Of a stretch of DNA of 64,000 nt, positions 19,611 to 31,903 are shown piece after piece (position 1 is the first letter of the stretch; the number at the start of each line of letters is the position of its first letter). The stretch is from contig JAYKKM010000472.1 in NCBI GenBank assembly GCA_035772405.1, forward strand, positions 847,501 to 911,500, written 5' to 3'. This DNA comes from Chrysogorgia sp. JL179-B06. Lineage: Eukaryota; Cnidaria; Anthozoa; Scleralcyonacea; Chrysogorgiidae. The position numbers and the translations under genes are program-made. The notes under the pieces are model-generated. The model ran no database searches, was not told the origin of the DNA, and worked only from the letters and a program-made list of their open reading frames with translations.

Positions 19611-22015
19611 TTAGATTTGTCTGGAATATTTTCCTTGAGAAGGGCTTTGGAAAATACTAGTGTTTCTAGATTTATATCTATTTCCTGTTATTGGTGTAAC
19701 CAGTGTCATTGTTTCTTTCCACAGACACAGATTAGCGGCTCGTCCGCAATTTATCAGTGTGTGTTGAGTATATTCGGTCTGTCCACAGAAAGGGCATCCG
19801 GTTCCAATGTTCATTCCCTATCGGGTGAGGTAACATTTGGTGGTAAGGACTCTGTGTGCTAGTTTCCACACTATTTTTCTTCTTTATTTGTTGATAGCCA
19901 TGCCCATATTTCTCGCCATAGGTTTTTAAAGACATCTCCCATAGTGAAGATTATCTTCCACAATTGCTTGGCCCAGGGGCTTCCTTTGGGTCGTTTGTCA
20001 AGATTAGCAGCGTTTTAGCTGTGATTTGCTTTTTTGGGTTTGTTTTAAGTTTTTCTCTGTATTTTTGCGCTGTATTGTACCAGGGGTATGGTATTTGGGT
20101 CTACATGTGGTTTCTCAGGAAGCTCCATTCTGGTCTGATTGCACTGAGGGCTATTCCTAGCCAGTATCTAGGCAGGTTTATCGAGGGTTGGTTATTTGGT
20201 GGGTCCAATTGAATTTTAGGGCTGTGCTTGCTCTTCTTAGGTCGGGTATTGCGAGCCCTCCGGTCTATTGTGAGGAACATTGTTGTTCTTCTAACAAGTT
20301 CATTTTTTCCTATTCATAGAAAGGCAAAAATGGCTGTCTCTGGTACCGTGAAAACCGTGGCCAGATATATCAAACTAGCTAGGGCTTTTCCGGTGATGGT
20401 GAGTTCGCATGTTTCCCATTTTTCACGGTTTCTTCCGCTTTGTCCATCAAACGCAGATCAAGAGGTTGGCGGCTGAAAAGTGTTTCATAATAATCTGCAA
20501 AGGTGGGGATGATGTCGGAAATGCTGGTAGGAATGCTGCCATCAGGGTGGTAAACACCGGATATAAGCTTTTGTTGTTGGCGCTTTCGCTCCAAAGAAAA
20601 GAAGAACCGAGATGGTTTCTCTCCTTCAGCCCACTGCAAAGGGGTGCGAAGACGGCCCCATTGGCCCTGACCGAAAGCAAGTTGTCAATTTCCTGCTGAG
20701 CTTGTCAAAGGAACTGCTCTACCAAAGGCACTGCTCTACCGAAGCACCAGACGGCTGCTGACGAGTTAATGCACGAATGCGACTTTGCAAATAATCGAAA
20801 CGTTCTCGGTTACTTTGAGCTTCGTTGCGAGAAAACTGTTGTAATAATTGGCAGAGACTTAACTTTCCACCCTCCCACCAAATATGGAGGTTCTGAAAGG
20901 AATTATTTTTAAGTTGCCAATCTTTCCAAAAGGCAGTGAGTTTTTGGAATGCAGCACAAAATTAGAGAGGTGAGAAGTATTGAATTTCCAATATGAACGT
21001 TTAGGCAGTGTTATAAAGTAAGTTAATATGGTGCCATGTATACTCCTAAGGTGTTGGATGTTGAACATGCCAAATGTCAATGAAATCGGTTGCTTGCATA
21101 ATATGTTCGAGGCAAGGAGAACAGGCAGGAGCTCACGGGGATGCATGTCCTTAGTGGAATGCGCAACAGATCCGTCACAGCAGCATACACCACTGATCAG
21201 TTTCTGCTGCGAACAGACTTTCTCTTCATGAAGAAAGTAGCCCGAAGATTTTTCACCCTCTGCTCACTGAAGTCTGTCATGCACCTGGGCTCATTTCGCC
21301 TCCAATTGGAGTGCAGTTTCCAGGTCTGCCTTTGCTCTTGCCAGTGGATAGGAGAGATCCTCCCTGTTGTTGATGCGTCGTTGGATAGCTTTCAATTGAT
21401 CATTCAATTCACCGATGGTCCGACGTTGCGCACAAGACGCCGCTTGCGCTAAAGGCTGGATCAACTGCTCCAGCCTAGAATTCCCGGCATCCCGCCAAGA
21501 CGAAAGAGCAGAGAAACGACTCCGCTCGTTACGCCACTGCAGCCAAAACCTTTCAATTTCGGCACAGAACACTTCGTCTTGGAGAAGCAAGGAATTGAAC
21601 TTCCACAGACCCTTACCACGTTACACATAGCTGTGATTGGATCAGAAGAAAGGAAGAGTTTCAGCCGACATGACAAGCCCAAGATATCTCTGGCAGCCAT
21701 GCCATATCGATGTGGGATCCCTGTTTGCCATTTAGTCTCCAAGTGAACTCTTTGTCATCTGAGTGACGAGCATGCCAGACATCGCAGAGATCAAATGTAC
21801 GCATCAGATCTTTCAGGGTTACTCCCGAACCGATCGACATATGGATAAACTACCGTGTTGAAATCCCCACATAACGCAGGGATATCTGAGTCAATGGTTT
21901 GATAAAAGGACTCAAAAAATTGAGCCCCAGCATACTGATTTGGTGCATAAAGATATGCCACCTGCAACAGCAAATGCTATGTTAGCGGCTCGGTGGAAGT
22001 TAAAATAGGGACTTT
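19611..22015 (-). pseudogene. Decayed Tx1/L1-like non-LTR retrotransposon ORF2
   Basis: Read right to left on the minus strand: endonuclease piece VAYLYAPNQYAG...PALCGDFNTV (21970-21800) and DVWHARHSDDKEFTW (21780); a helical spacer (21590-21290); GEKSSGYFL-like and later GEKPSRFFFSLERKRQQQK (20639) with PDGSIPTSISDIIPTFADYY; then a jump to a C-terminal zinc-ribbon CPFCGQTEYTQHTLINC (about 19790). The catalytic RT core (YADD region) is not found and appears deleted near 20350. Multiple stops and frameshifts. L1/Tx1-type because of the APE endonuclease and the terminal RVT-linked zinc finger. Confidence 0.7.
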
Positions 22016-22524
22016 GAGCAGGACGACGAAAACGAGAACGAAAACCGAGTCGACAGGTTTTAGCCATGCGCATAGTTTTGCACATACTTTCAGAGTGGTC
22101 AGCGGTTAGGACATCTTTGTTGATGACGAAGTTTTGAAGAATTTACGTTGTGGAGAAACGAAGTTATTTGAAAGGTAAATGTCGGTAATTACTGGATAAT
22201 TTCCGCTTGTTTAACCCTACGATGCAATAATTATTTTCAGAGTTATGAAGAGCTAACAAGTGTTAAATTTAACTGTTTTGTGTTGTTTTCCGTTTTATGT
22301 TTGTTCGAAAGTTTTTTATTTTGAAGTCAAAATGTATAATCGTTTTTTGGTCATCTGTGGGCGACAAATGGGACGAACAGTCCTATCAATAAACCCCCAG
22401 CAGTTAGCTAGAGCTGCCCCCTTGTCGTGAATAGCATCAGCGTACCTTTTAAGCATACAGGGATGCAACTATGGTTGCTCAGTATGAGATTAGCGCCGTC
22501 CAAGCTAAACTGCAGCAAGTCGAA

Positions 22525-23012
22525 GGGGTTGTGGATTGGGGCTTGGAAGCACCATACCGAAACGCCCCATCGGCTTGAGGTGGGTGAAAGATCTCCCAGT
22601 ACTTGGCGCCATGTTGAGCATCTCCGCTTACTCATTGGCTACTTGGGACACCCATGTTGCCAAAGTTGAGAAAAGCTGGTATGCAAAAGGTATGCACCAT
22701 AGTCCCCAGGGACTAATAAATTTACATCCTTGATGTTTGAATTTTTAAGAAATATATATTTTGCAAGGGGGGTTGTGGATTGGGGCTTGGAAGCACCATA
22801 CCGAAACGCCCCATCGGCTTGAGGTGGGTGAAAGATCTCCCAGTACTTGGCGCCATGTTGAGCATCTCCGCTTACTCATTGGCTACTTGGGACACCCATG
22901 TTGCCAAAGTTGAGAAAAGCTGGTATGCAAAAGGTATGCACCATAGTCCCCAGGGACTAATAAATTTACATCCTTGATGTTTGAATTTTTAAGAAATATA
23001 TATTTTGCAAGG
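22525..23012. repeat. Perfect tandem duplication, 244-bp unit
   Basis: Two head-to-tail copies, about 22525-22768 and 22769-23012, are identical base for base by eye apart from the length of the G run at their junction. Each carries an identical 65-codon open frame without recognisable domains. Confidence 0.95.
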
Positions 23013-23246
23013 AGTTTTATTCAATAATATGATTTTTATGACACATTCTACCAAGCACTTGTAAAAGTAAATTCAGGGGTGAAACTAATCAAACTTTAGT
23101 CTTTGAAATAATAGTTTTCAAAGTTTTTTTTGTGAATATATCCAATTTATAGTTACAAATAAACATTAAGAATGAACATTTCATTAAGGATATTTTCTTA
23201 TTGATGAAAAAGTCATTTTGACAGATCGTTATTGTCAAATTTCAGA

Positions 23247-23416
23247 TGTAATGTCCGTTACAAAAATCACAATTTTTCAACGTTGTATCAATAAAAGAGT
23301 GGCTAGCACCCTCTACACCCAGATTCTCTTTTTATTGTTCCTATAAGGTGTAATTTTATATTGATTTTATTGTTCTCCCTTGATTTTCATATATTTTTTA
23401 TGTAACGGACATTACG
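23247..23416. repeat. Left copies of the TGTAATGTCCGTTACA motif
   Basis: Forward copy at 23247-23262 and reverse-complement copy at 23401-23416. Candidate transposase-binding subterminal repeats. Confidence 0.6.
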
Positions 23417-23606
23417 TAACGGATGTCAGACATTACTTCATTTTGTGAACCATGTGATCTTTAGGACTCAAATTTGAAAATTAATTACAATATGCTTGGG
23501 TTGCTGTGTTCTTGGTAATGGTGGTTACACAGCCAAAAAGCCCAAGAACATGTGTTCTTAGTTTGTTCTTAGTAAAATAATATAGTTATACAGTCAGGAA
23601 ACCGAA

Positions 23607-25660
23607 ATGGGGAAACCAAAATCTCCCAGAACTCGTATGAGAGAATACAGATTGAGAGTTGAGCAGAATAAAGATGAAGCAAGTCTTGAGAAAGACAAGT
23701 ACAGAAAACAAGCTGCAAGATCAAAAGAACAGCAAAGTAGGATTAAGGCTGAGGTGAAGACACACAGAGATAAGCTGAACAGGGAAAGAGTGTTAAAGTT
23801 TCGTGCAAAAAAAGAAACTAAACTTTGAAGAGAAACAACCATCAGTTTATGCCTCAAAAAGGTATCTGGGAAAAGCAGTTAGTCGAGCCTCAAGATCCCT
23901 GCCTTTAAGTCCAAGAAAGAAGAAAGTGGTTGTCAGTAAGCTGGCAGAAAGAGTGGGACTTATCAGGTCAACAATAAAATCCAAAAATATGATAAGTAAT
24001 GAAGTGAGAGCAAAAGTTGAAGCATTTTATTCCCGTGATGACATATCAAGGCAAGCCCCTGGAAAGAAGCTGGTAAAATCAAGCTTTAGAAAAGGCATCT
24101 GTACTACACCATCAAAGAAACCCACTCATTATTTATGGTCGATTACCCAGATGTTAATATAGGGAAGTCAAAAGCCAGCAAATGTTCTTCACAGGTCCGA
24201 AACTCCAAAAGATGCATGTCTGTACATGTACCATGAGAACATTATTATCTTATGTGATGCACTGTACAAGGATATTCCCAGTTTCCCTGCGTACTCCAGC
24301 AGTTTTGTATCCAACATGGTTTGTTCACCAGATTCAGAGAGATACATGATGGGCAATAGATATAAATGGCAAATAAATTTGTTGGTGTGAGTGGGTAAGA
24401 GAAGAGCAAAATGGGATGGTCCATGGTAGAAGAAATGCAAACAAGGTGGCTGATGGCAAGATTTCATCCAAGAAAATGATGAAGAAAAGTTGTAGAGCTG
24501 GATCTGTTGTTGAAGCAATTGAAAGTTTGATTGAGAAGATGCCTACATTCCTTTGTCATGTTTTTATCAAGAGAGAACAAAGCAACTACTTTCAAACCAA
24601 ACTTTTAAGCATTCCCAGGGACAGTGCAGTCATTCAGATAAATTTTAGTGAAAACTATTCTCTACAGCAGCAAGGAGAGATCCAATCAGTATATTGGAGC
24701 CAGAAGCAGTTGACACTTCACGGTTTGTGTATGGATGCACCAAAGCAAAAAAAGCATGGTATTTGTTAGTGATGACCTGGATCACAATAAGACCTCTGTT
24801 TTAGTGTTCATCCATAAATTGCTGGTCGAATTGACTGCTAAGGAAGTAATTAAGAAAGTTGATATATTTTCAGATGGGCCATCCTCACAATTCAAGAATC
24901 AGTATGTGTTCAATTTCCTTCCAGTGTTGCTTGAACTGCACCACCTTGACTCATTTAACTGGAACTTTTTTGCTACATCTCATGGCAAAGGAGCAGTTGA
25001 TGGGATAGGTGGTACAGTGAAAATAAATGTCTGGATGGAAACCTTGAGCAGGAATGTGGTTGTCAACACATTGGATGATTTTTGCACAGTGGCAATGAAG
25101 AAAGATCAGCACATCCAAGTCATCCCAGTACAAGCTGAAGACATCAAAGCATGTGGAAGAAAGATGGATCTTGAAAAATGTTTTGCTTCCTCAACACCAA
25201 TCCGTGGCATTAAGAAAATGCACTTTGTTACAGTTCTGGAGGATGGCACAATTCGTTGCAAGGAATACACCGTCAAACAACACCAAGAAAATGATGATGC
25301 CCCTCAGGAACTGTCTGAAATCGAGGATGGTGATAATTCTGATTTAGATGAATGGTATGACGATCGCTGTCAGAAACTTGTTTCCCCAACTGCAACAGCT
25401 CCAGTCAGTGCAGAAGATTTTGTTATATGCAGGTATGAAGAAGAGTTATTCCCAGGGCAGGTGACAGTTGTCCATCCTGAAGGAAAAGGTGCCAGAATCA
25501 AGGTTTTTGAGAAGTGTGCTGGTGGATGGAGATGGCCGAAGTAAGCAGATGAAATTGATTATGTGCAAGAAGACATTAGAAAAGATCAAGTTTCCACAGC
25601 CTATCAACAACCGTGGCACATACAGGATTGTGGAGTTGGAGAAAATATGGGGAATTAATT
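23607..25660 (+). pseudogene. DDE-type transposase of the outer element (family unassigned)
   Basis: Four or five consecutive frames make up one protein of roughly 680 codons. The start MGKPKSPRTRMREYRLRVEQ is a basic, Arg/Lys-rich leader. Then come LACLYMYHENIIIL-like CLYMYHENIIILCDALYKDI (24205), AVIQINFSENYSLQQQGEIQ (24635), IFSDGPSSQFKNQY (24865), NWNFFATSHGKGAVDGIGG (24960-25015) and a C-terminal WRWP plus INNRGTYRIVE. The acidic residues in the FSEN, SDG and GAVDG blocks look like an RNase H-fold catalytic triad. The family is recurrent in invertebrate genomes but I cannot name it. Frameshifts lie near 23815, 24160, 24410, 24765 and 25540, so it is dead, or the sequence has errors. Confidence 0.7.
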
Positions 25661-25782
25661 GATTGCAGTATACTCTACAGTCTACATATTATGAAACACT
25701 TGCAAATGCAATCATACACAATCATGTATTGTAAGTTTAGCATCTACATGTAAATATTTTTAGTTTTTTTAAAATGCTTTAA

Positions 25783-25798
25783 GAGGAGAATTTTTTCT
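25783..25798 (+). repeat. Left terminal inverted repeat of the TTAA element
   Basis: GAGGAGAATTTTTTCT, preceded by TTAA. Confidence 0.9.
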
Positions 25799-26868
25799 GT
25801 CGCGTATTTTTTATGAAAAGCGCTCAAAACTTAGCGACCGCGCACAATGTTGTTGCTGACGCGGCTGCCGGCACACGCTGACGTTGCAGGAAAAAAACCG
25901 GGAAGATCAAAATAATCCGTGAAGAAACCCACGACGTAAAAGTTTTATTTCTTTGAAGGTGAGCGTTATATATTACTTTAGATTTAATGATTATAAAAAG
26001 AAAAGAAAGCTATTAGTTTCAATTGTAAGTTGTTTTCGTACGGGTTGTGTATTATTTTTATTTTCAACTTCCGAGATATACGTTATCAAAACAACAAAGC
26101 CAGTCAAGTTTTTAAAAAAAATTAAATTTAGCTTATAAATACTGTAACAAAACTGTAAATAACGCCTTAATTTTCAATGCAAAAATTACTCATGTAAATG
26201 GTTTTTAGACTAAACTGTTTATAAAGGATGCATGAACGTTAAAACGAAAAATATCTATACTTTTCTGTATATATTTATCATGCCCAATGTATTAGTTAGA
26301 CTTTATTTTATCTTTCATTAAAACTGCAAAGCACGATAAAGTTCTAAAAACGCCGAAATCTTTAGATGATAATTGTATACATGGACATGGTTCTTGTTTC
26401 AAGCCATAATTACGTTACAAAAATTAAAATCATTCGTCAAAGCAAGTCCATACAAAAGTGGTATATAGACCGTATAAAAACCCCGAAAAATGGCAAACCA
26501 CGACGACTCTGCATTTTTACTGCACAAAATAAAACATATATAGCTTGATCCTTTTGGTTGCTTCGGCTTTAACGCTTATTTGTAGCTTATATAAATCAAT
26601 ATTGAAAAGAACGTACAGTGAACAAAAAAACAAACGAGAGTAAATGTCCGAGTATAAATAATATATTATATATATTATCGGAAAATCAAATGCCAAAACT
26701 CGAAAAGCGGTCTTGATAAGCCAGCAAAGTCTCAAAGAACAACAATATTCGTCCTTCACTATAACTGAGTCAAAATATATACTATATATTATATATCACA
26801 CATTACACAAATAAAATTATACTATCACATTTCCCTTCACTAGGCTTCAGATACTTTGATTTGCAAGA

Positions 26869-27305
26869 ATGACTTCTAGGCCGAGAGACGTCCATAACAA
26901 GGTAGTTTTACTATTGCTCTAGACTACTATCACCACCAAGGCTAAGCTTATCTGCTTCACTGCGGTCGTCTCAATTATTATACTTTTATTCTGAATTACA
27001 GAACATTCAAGCTCTAAGAGCTCTCTATGGCCCAAATAAGTCTTCATCTAAAAAGATCCAGGCAACGAAAATGTTTATGAAAGGACAGTATTCTTTCCAG
27101 GTTATAGCAAGGATTCTTAATGTCGCCGTTGCTACAGCGGAGGTATACACAGTTGATGATATTGTTCTGGTGCTCCTTTGTCTTATAAAGATTTGGTATT
27201 AAAACTTGATCTCGGCGCTGAAGACATGAATCTTATTGCTTCCGAGCTACAAAAAGACGTTAGCTTAAGAATTGTTCGGGATACACTCAAAAATGCATAC
27301 TGCTA
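26869..27305 (+). pseudogene. Two-exon gene fragment with helix-turn-helix domain inside the TTAA element
   Basis: Exon 1 (26869-26901) reads MTSRPRDVHNK with a GTAGTT donor; exon 2 begins after TTACAG at 27002 and reads NIQALRALYGPNK, KKIQATKMFMKGQYSFQVIA and RILNVAVATAEVYTVDD. The TKMFMKGQ-x-x-x-VIARILNVAVATAE segment has the spacing of a helix-turn-helix like those at the C-termini of RecQ-type helicases. A frameshift near 27160 is followed by GAPLSYKDLVLKLDLGAEDM and a stop at about 27303. The intron is precisely bounded, so this could be a captured host gene piece or an accessory gene of the transposon. Confidence 0.45.
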
Positions 27306-28626
27306 GCTGCCATGATTAGAGGCGAGATATAAACGGATATTGACGAACAAATTCTTTCTTTAATAAGACATATATTTTTCTAAATAAATACTTTGTACAT
27401 TTTTTTAAAGGAAAATAAATTCAGAGCTTTTTTTGACAACATAAAACTAGAAAACAACACAGTTCTTACCGTTTGCCTCCATCATCGATTGACAATTTTG
27501 TCAAACATTAAACACTAAGTTATCAGGGTCCCTTGATATAGCCTTTTCCACATAATCCTCAGTTATGTTGAGCAGTATCTTGAGCAGTAGTTTCATAAAA
27601 TACATCGACTGTGTCTGCATGGTCGATCGAATTTCTGCTGGTTGTGTAGCAACTAAAAAACAATTCGATCACGGTCCCGGGGGGTTCGGACCACTGACCT
27701 ATATCAGTGGTTTGGACAAACTATAATTTCCCTCTAATTCGATTTGCCAGCTGGCCTGTCGAGGAATAAAGTGCAATGAAAAACCATTATTAATGTACAG
27801 GATTTGCTTTGACCGCTTGCATGTTTTAACCGAATGTAGTAGGTTTTTCTACCTACTACATTACTAACTAAAAAAATAGGCCGTGTTTTCAAAACGAAAC
27901 AAATCTAAAAGATGGTAAACTGCCAAGAGTTTTATGAACGAAATTTATAAAGTTTGAAAATATTTAGAAAAAGTTAAAAAAAATTAGTGGTAAATATTGG
28001 GGTCAACGATTGGATAGAAACTATTATAACCTATAGTAGCACTTCAAACTTTTTTGCCCCCCCCCCCCCCCCCAATGATTTAGTCGACCACATAATCTAT
28101 AAATAATGAACACTCCCTTATTTTGGAAACTCGGAAAAAAAATAATAAATCCGAGTAAAACATTGGCCCTTGAAACGGTACTTGTCATTGTATTATGTCT
28201 GTGTCCGAAAACTGTAGTCATATGCGGTTAACCAGTTGAAGGCTGCCATCTTGGATAATCAAGGTCTACGATAGGGTTCTTCACATCCGGGTTGGTAATT
28301 TTGCCGCCAAAATATCCGTGTCGTTGTTGACATTTCTTTGCTTTTTAAAGCATAACATTTAAAAATGTATTAAAATACGCAGGCATGTTATCTATTATCC
28401 CTTTTAAAATATCAATAATAAATTGATAACGTTTATATAAACTAATAAAAATTTATATAAACAATTTATATAAACTAATAAAATAAGTAAACAACTTGAA
28501 GAAATATCTATACATCATTTCCAATTTTTATAATAACATATGATTATATGATTCCTAATTTTTTCTTACACATACTGTAAAACGTTTTCAGATTTACTAA
28601 GATAAATTTCGAGATATAAATTTCAA
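27306..28626. other. Non-coding 5-prime region of the TTAA element transposase
   Basis: AT-rich. Contains a short hairpin ACCACTGA/TCAGTGGT at about 27690-27712, a run of 17 C at 28057-28073, and an acceptor-like TTTCTTTTTAG at 28630-28640 just before the transposase start. No ORF of interest. Confidence 0.5.
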
Positions 28627-28647
28627 ATGTTTCTTTTTAGCTTGCAT

Positions 28648-31600
28648 ATGAATATTACAGCAGAGGAGAGGTGTATTTTTTGCTTGAAAGTAGCATCGTC
28701 TGAAAAAGAGAAAAGACTGATTACAACACATAATTACCAACAGCTAGGTTTAATGAACGATGAATATCTATTAGCAGCCAATAAAAGGATTTGTTCCGCG
28801 TGTAGATTATCACGAATTATCCCCAAATATCGAAAAAAGTGCGCGATATTAAATTGTAATACGCCAAGGAAAAAGCTTAAATTGAGGGAACTGAATTTGA
28901 CTGGCAAAAAAGAACACATAGTACGAAAAAAATTTCAAATTTCTAAAAACGAAAAGGTGTGTCAGGCGTGCTCGTACAAAATAAATAAATATATTGCGAC
29001 TTATTTCAAAGATGATAATGGAACATATGACGCCGACACGTACCAAAACCGAAATGACTTCTCAAACAGCAACCTCCATCAACGCGATGCTTCGACACCG
29101 CCAGTCAACAACATGGAAAGATCGACAACGTCAAGCAGCGAAGACGCCAACACAATGAAACATGGAGGAAGACCAAGGAAAAGTTTTAGTGAAGGAAGCG
29201 CATCGACGAAAAGAAGAATGAAATCCAAGGCAAAGAATCTATTGAAGGAACTGGTAAACAAGTGTGACGAAATATCGAAAGGAGAAGGACAGGAATTATT
29301 TCTGGATGTTTGCGACAAAATACCAATTAGTAACAAACCTGACAACAAGTTGTTTGAAGTCGTTGACGGTATCGCAAGGGCTTATACAAAAGAACCGCCT
29401 GGACCCGCTGGCAAGACTAGAATCTTAAGTACTGTAGCAAATTCATTCTCTAACAAGGAACTTCAAGCCAAATTCAGCTGCAATGACTATGAAATCACGC
29501 AGGCACGTAGACAGGCTACTGAATATGGACCGGGAGTAACACCACCAAAGAACAATAAGTTTGTAACGAAATACAAAATTTCATTTGAAGACCTAGCGTT
29601 TGTCCTAAATTTTATCCACCATCCAGATAACACAGTTCCTTCTTCACACAGAATGGCTTCGTGCGATGGTACAAAGTCGTCATGGGTTTCTGATTTGTTT
29701 GGCGGAGGTAAACAACCTGTTCTGTGGCTGAAGGACGGCAAGCATCATCTTTACGAGAAATACAAAGAAGAATGCTCCAGACAAGGCAGCAGGCCGATAA
29801 GCAAAACAAAATTCTTGGAAGGAGTAAATGCCGGAAATTTTAAAGAGATGGTTGAAATGGCGGGACTATGCAATATTTGTGATGAGGTAGGAGCTCGCAA
29901 TTTTGAAAATTTAAACACATTATTGAATGTCGAAGAAGAAATGAGATCCCTACAAGCGCCAAGAGTAGAAGAGACCATTCCCGACGATAACTTCGACTGC
30001 AGTGCTCTACCGTACGTTGTAAATGTTACTATGGTTGAACTACCACCCCACGAAGACGACAAGCAGCAAGTCAATCCACTCCCCAACGACAGTCCACTAC
30101 TCATGGTAGAAACACAACCTGCCTTGTACAACGTTCCATTGTCTATAGCACAGGCTCTCAAAAAAAGAGTGAAAGTTTTTAGAGGCCATCTGTTGTCTGA
30201 TTTCCAACATTCGCTAAGCATTACGTCGAACACCCCTTGCCATTGTATGACCTGGCTGCTTGAAGAGATGGCGAAATGTAAAGACCATTGTGAAACATGC
30301 AACAAATGCTTTGAAAGATACCTGTTATTCCAAGATATCAGGGTATTGGTCAACAACAGTCATTTACCGGAAAGAAGAAAGGCCCACTACCAAAAACTGC
30401 TTGATGGTATCGAGACAAAGACCCAAACCTACATAGCTCATCTCATTCGCGGCAAGTATCAGAAGCAGCAATTTTTGAAAGCCATAAATGAGTCGGGTCC
30501 TGGTCACGCAATTGCAGTCTGTGACTATATGATGAAACTTTTGCTACAGAAGTTTCGCGAGCCACAAAAGGATTGGTATGCCAAGAAGGGAGTTTCTGTT
30601 CATGGATGTATGTTCTTCTTTCGATGTGATAAATCTTCAGAAATTCAGATTGAAATCCATGATTTGTTCTCTAATGGGGATTGTACGCAGAACTGGTTTT
30701 CTCTGCAAGTGCATTTGAGGCATCTTTCAGAAATTTTCAAGCTCGTCGCCCAGATATTCATACAGTTTCGATATGGTCTGATAATGGACCTCACTACCAC
30801 AATACATCCCTTATGCTATGGCTGATGCGTCTACCCGAGTTTTGCCCAATGAAAGTCGACAAATACTCATTTTTCGAAGCACAAAAAGGGAAGACGGCAT
30901 TAGATGCTCATTTTGCACCTTCAAATTTGTGTTGAAAGCATGGATGAAACGGGGAAATGATATCCAAGTTAGTGAAGACATAATCAATGGTACAAAAGAT
31001 CACTTGAAAGGCACCCATGTCTGTGAAATAAAGATTGATCGTACTCTAGAACCAGCAAGCGCAAAGACCTGGGCAGGAATAACTTGTTATAGCGAGTTTA
31101 TTTACCACTACGAAAATCAAGTTTGTGTGAAGGTTGAAGTGAAAGAACAAACAAATGTGTCCAAAAGCAAAACACTTCAAAAAGATAAGCTGTTCAAGTT
31201 ATGGCCTTCCTACTTAAACTCAAAAAGTACATCAACTGGAGTGACGTCAACTTTCGACATGGAGGAATCCCAAAGGAAAGTCTCTCGATTTCAACACAAA
31301 CCAAAGAATACACATGTTTGCACTAAAAAGAAAGTATAACACCATTACAAGAGAAAGAACTAAATACTGACAGAAAATGCCCTACATGCTCAAAGTTCTT
31401 TTTGCGCAAAGGATCCTTAGCTCGACACATTGGGTGTAAAACATGCAGAAGGTCAGAGAAGCCTAGAGAGAAACATGATGAAATTGAAACTGCATTGAAA
31501 GCACAAGCCGTTGGCATTGCAGCAACTACCTGTAACTTGGGATCAGAAAGAAAACAACAAAAGATAAGTAAGGAAGAAAAGTTGATAGATTTTTGGGAGA

Positions 31601-31881
31601 ATGAAGTCAAAGGAAGTGCCAGAAAGATAACCAACCCAAAAAGGAGAAAAGGAAAATTTACAGAAAACCAGAAACAAATAATGGAAAAATGTTTTGACGA
31701 AGGGGAATATGACAAGAAAAACCGTCACACCACTTCATCGTGTCAGAGGTTGATGTCGGAGAAGTTGGGACATCTCTCATTACCAACAGTGAACCAAATT
31801 GCAAGTTACTGGAGCAATTACAGGAAAAGGAAAAGAGAGAGTGCCAAAAAAAACCAGAACAAAAAGCAGAAACTAAATTAG
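28648..31881 (+). pseudogene. Large transposase of the TTAA element (zinc-binding N-terminus, DDE-like core, C2H2 finger, homeodomain-like tail)
   Basis: Likely start MNITAEERCIFC at 28648, right after a splice-acceptor-like tract. N-terminus: CIFC...CSAC...CAILNC and later CQAC, a zinc-binding region. A basic linker (GGRPRKS) leads to ARRQATEYGPGV, SHRMASCDGTKSSW and VSDLFGGGKQ blocks, then CHCMTWLLEEMAKC and CETCNKCFERYL. After a frameshift near 30690, ASFRNFQARRPDIHTVSIWS followed by DNGPHYHN is a DDE-like catalytic block, followed by SFFEAQKGKTALDAHFA; another shift near 30915 leads to FVLKAWMKRGNDI. A third near 31340 leads to CPTCSKFFLRKGSLARHIGC, a C2H2-type finger, and a final basic helical tail ending IASYWSNYRKRKR. 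It should cut and paste the element; three frameshifts make this copy inactive unless they are sequence errors or introns. Confidence 0.7.
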
Positions 31882-31903
31882 GTGCCTGACAGAGTAATCA
31901 CTT

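Noticed and set aside
22536..22977. Two identical 65-residue proteins
   Set aside because: They are a consequence of the perfect 244-bp tandem duplication and show no recognisable domain.
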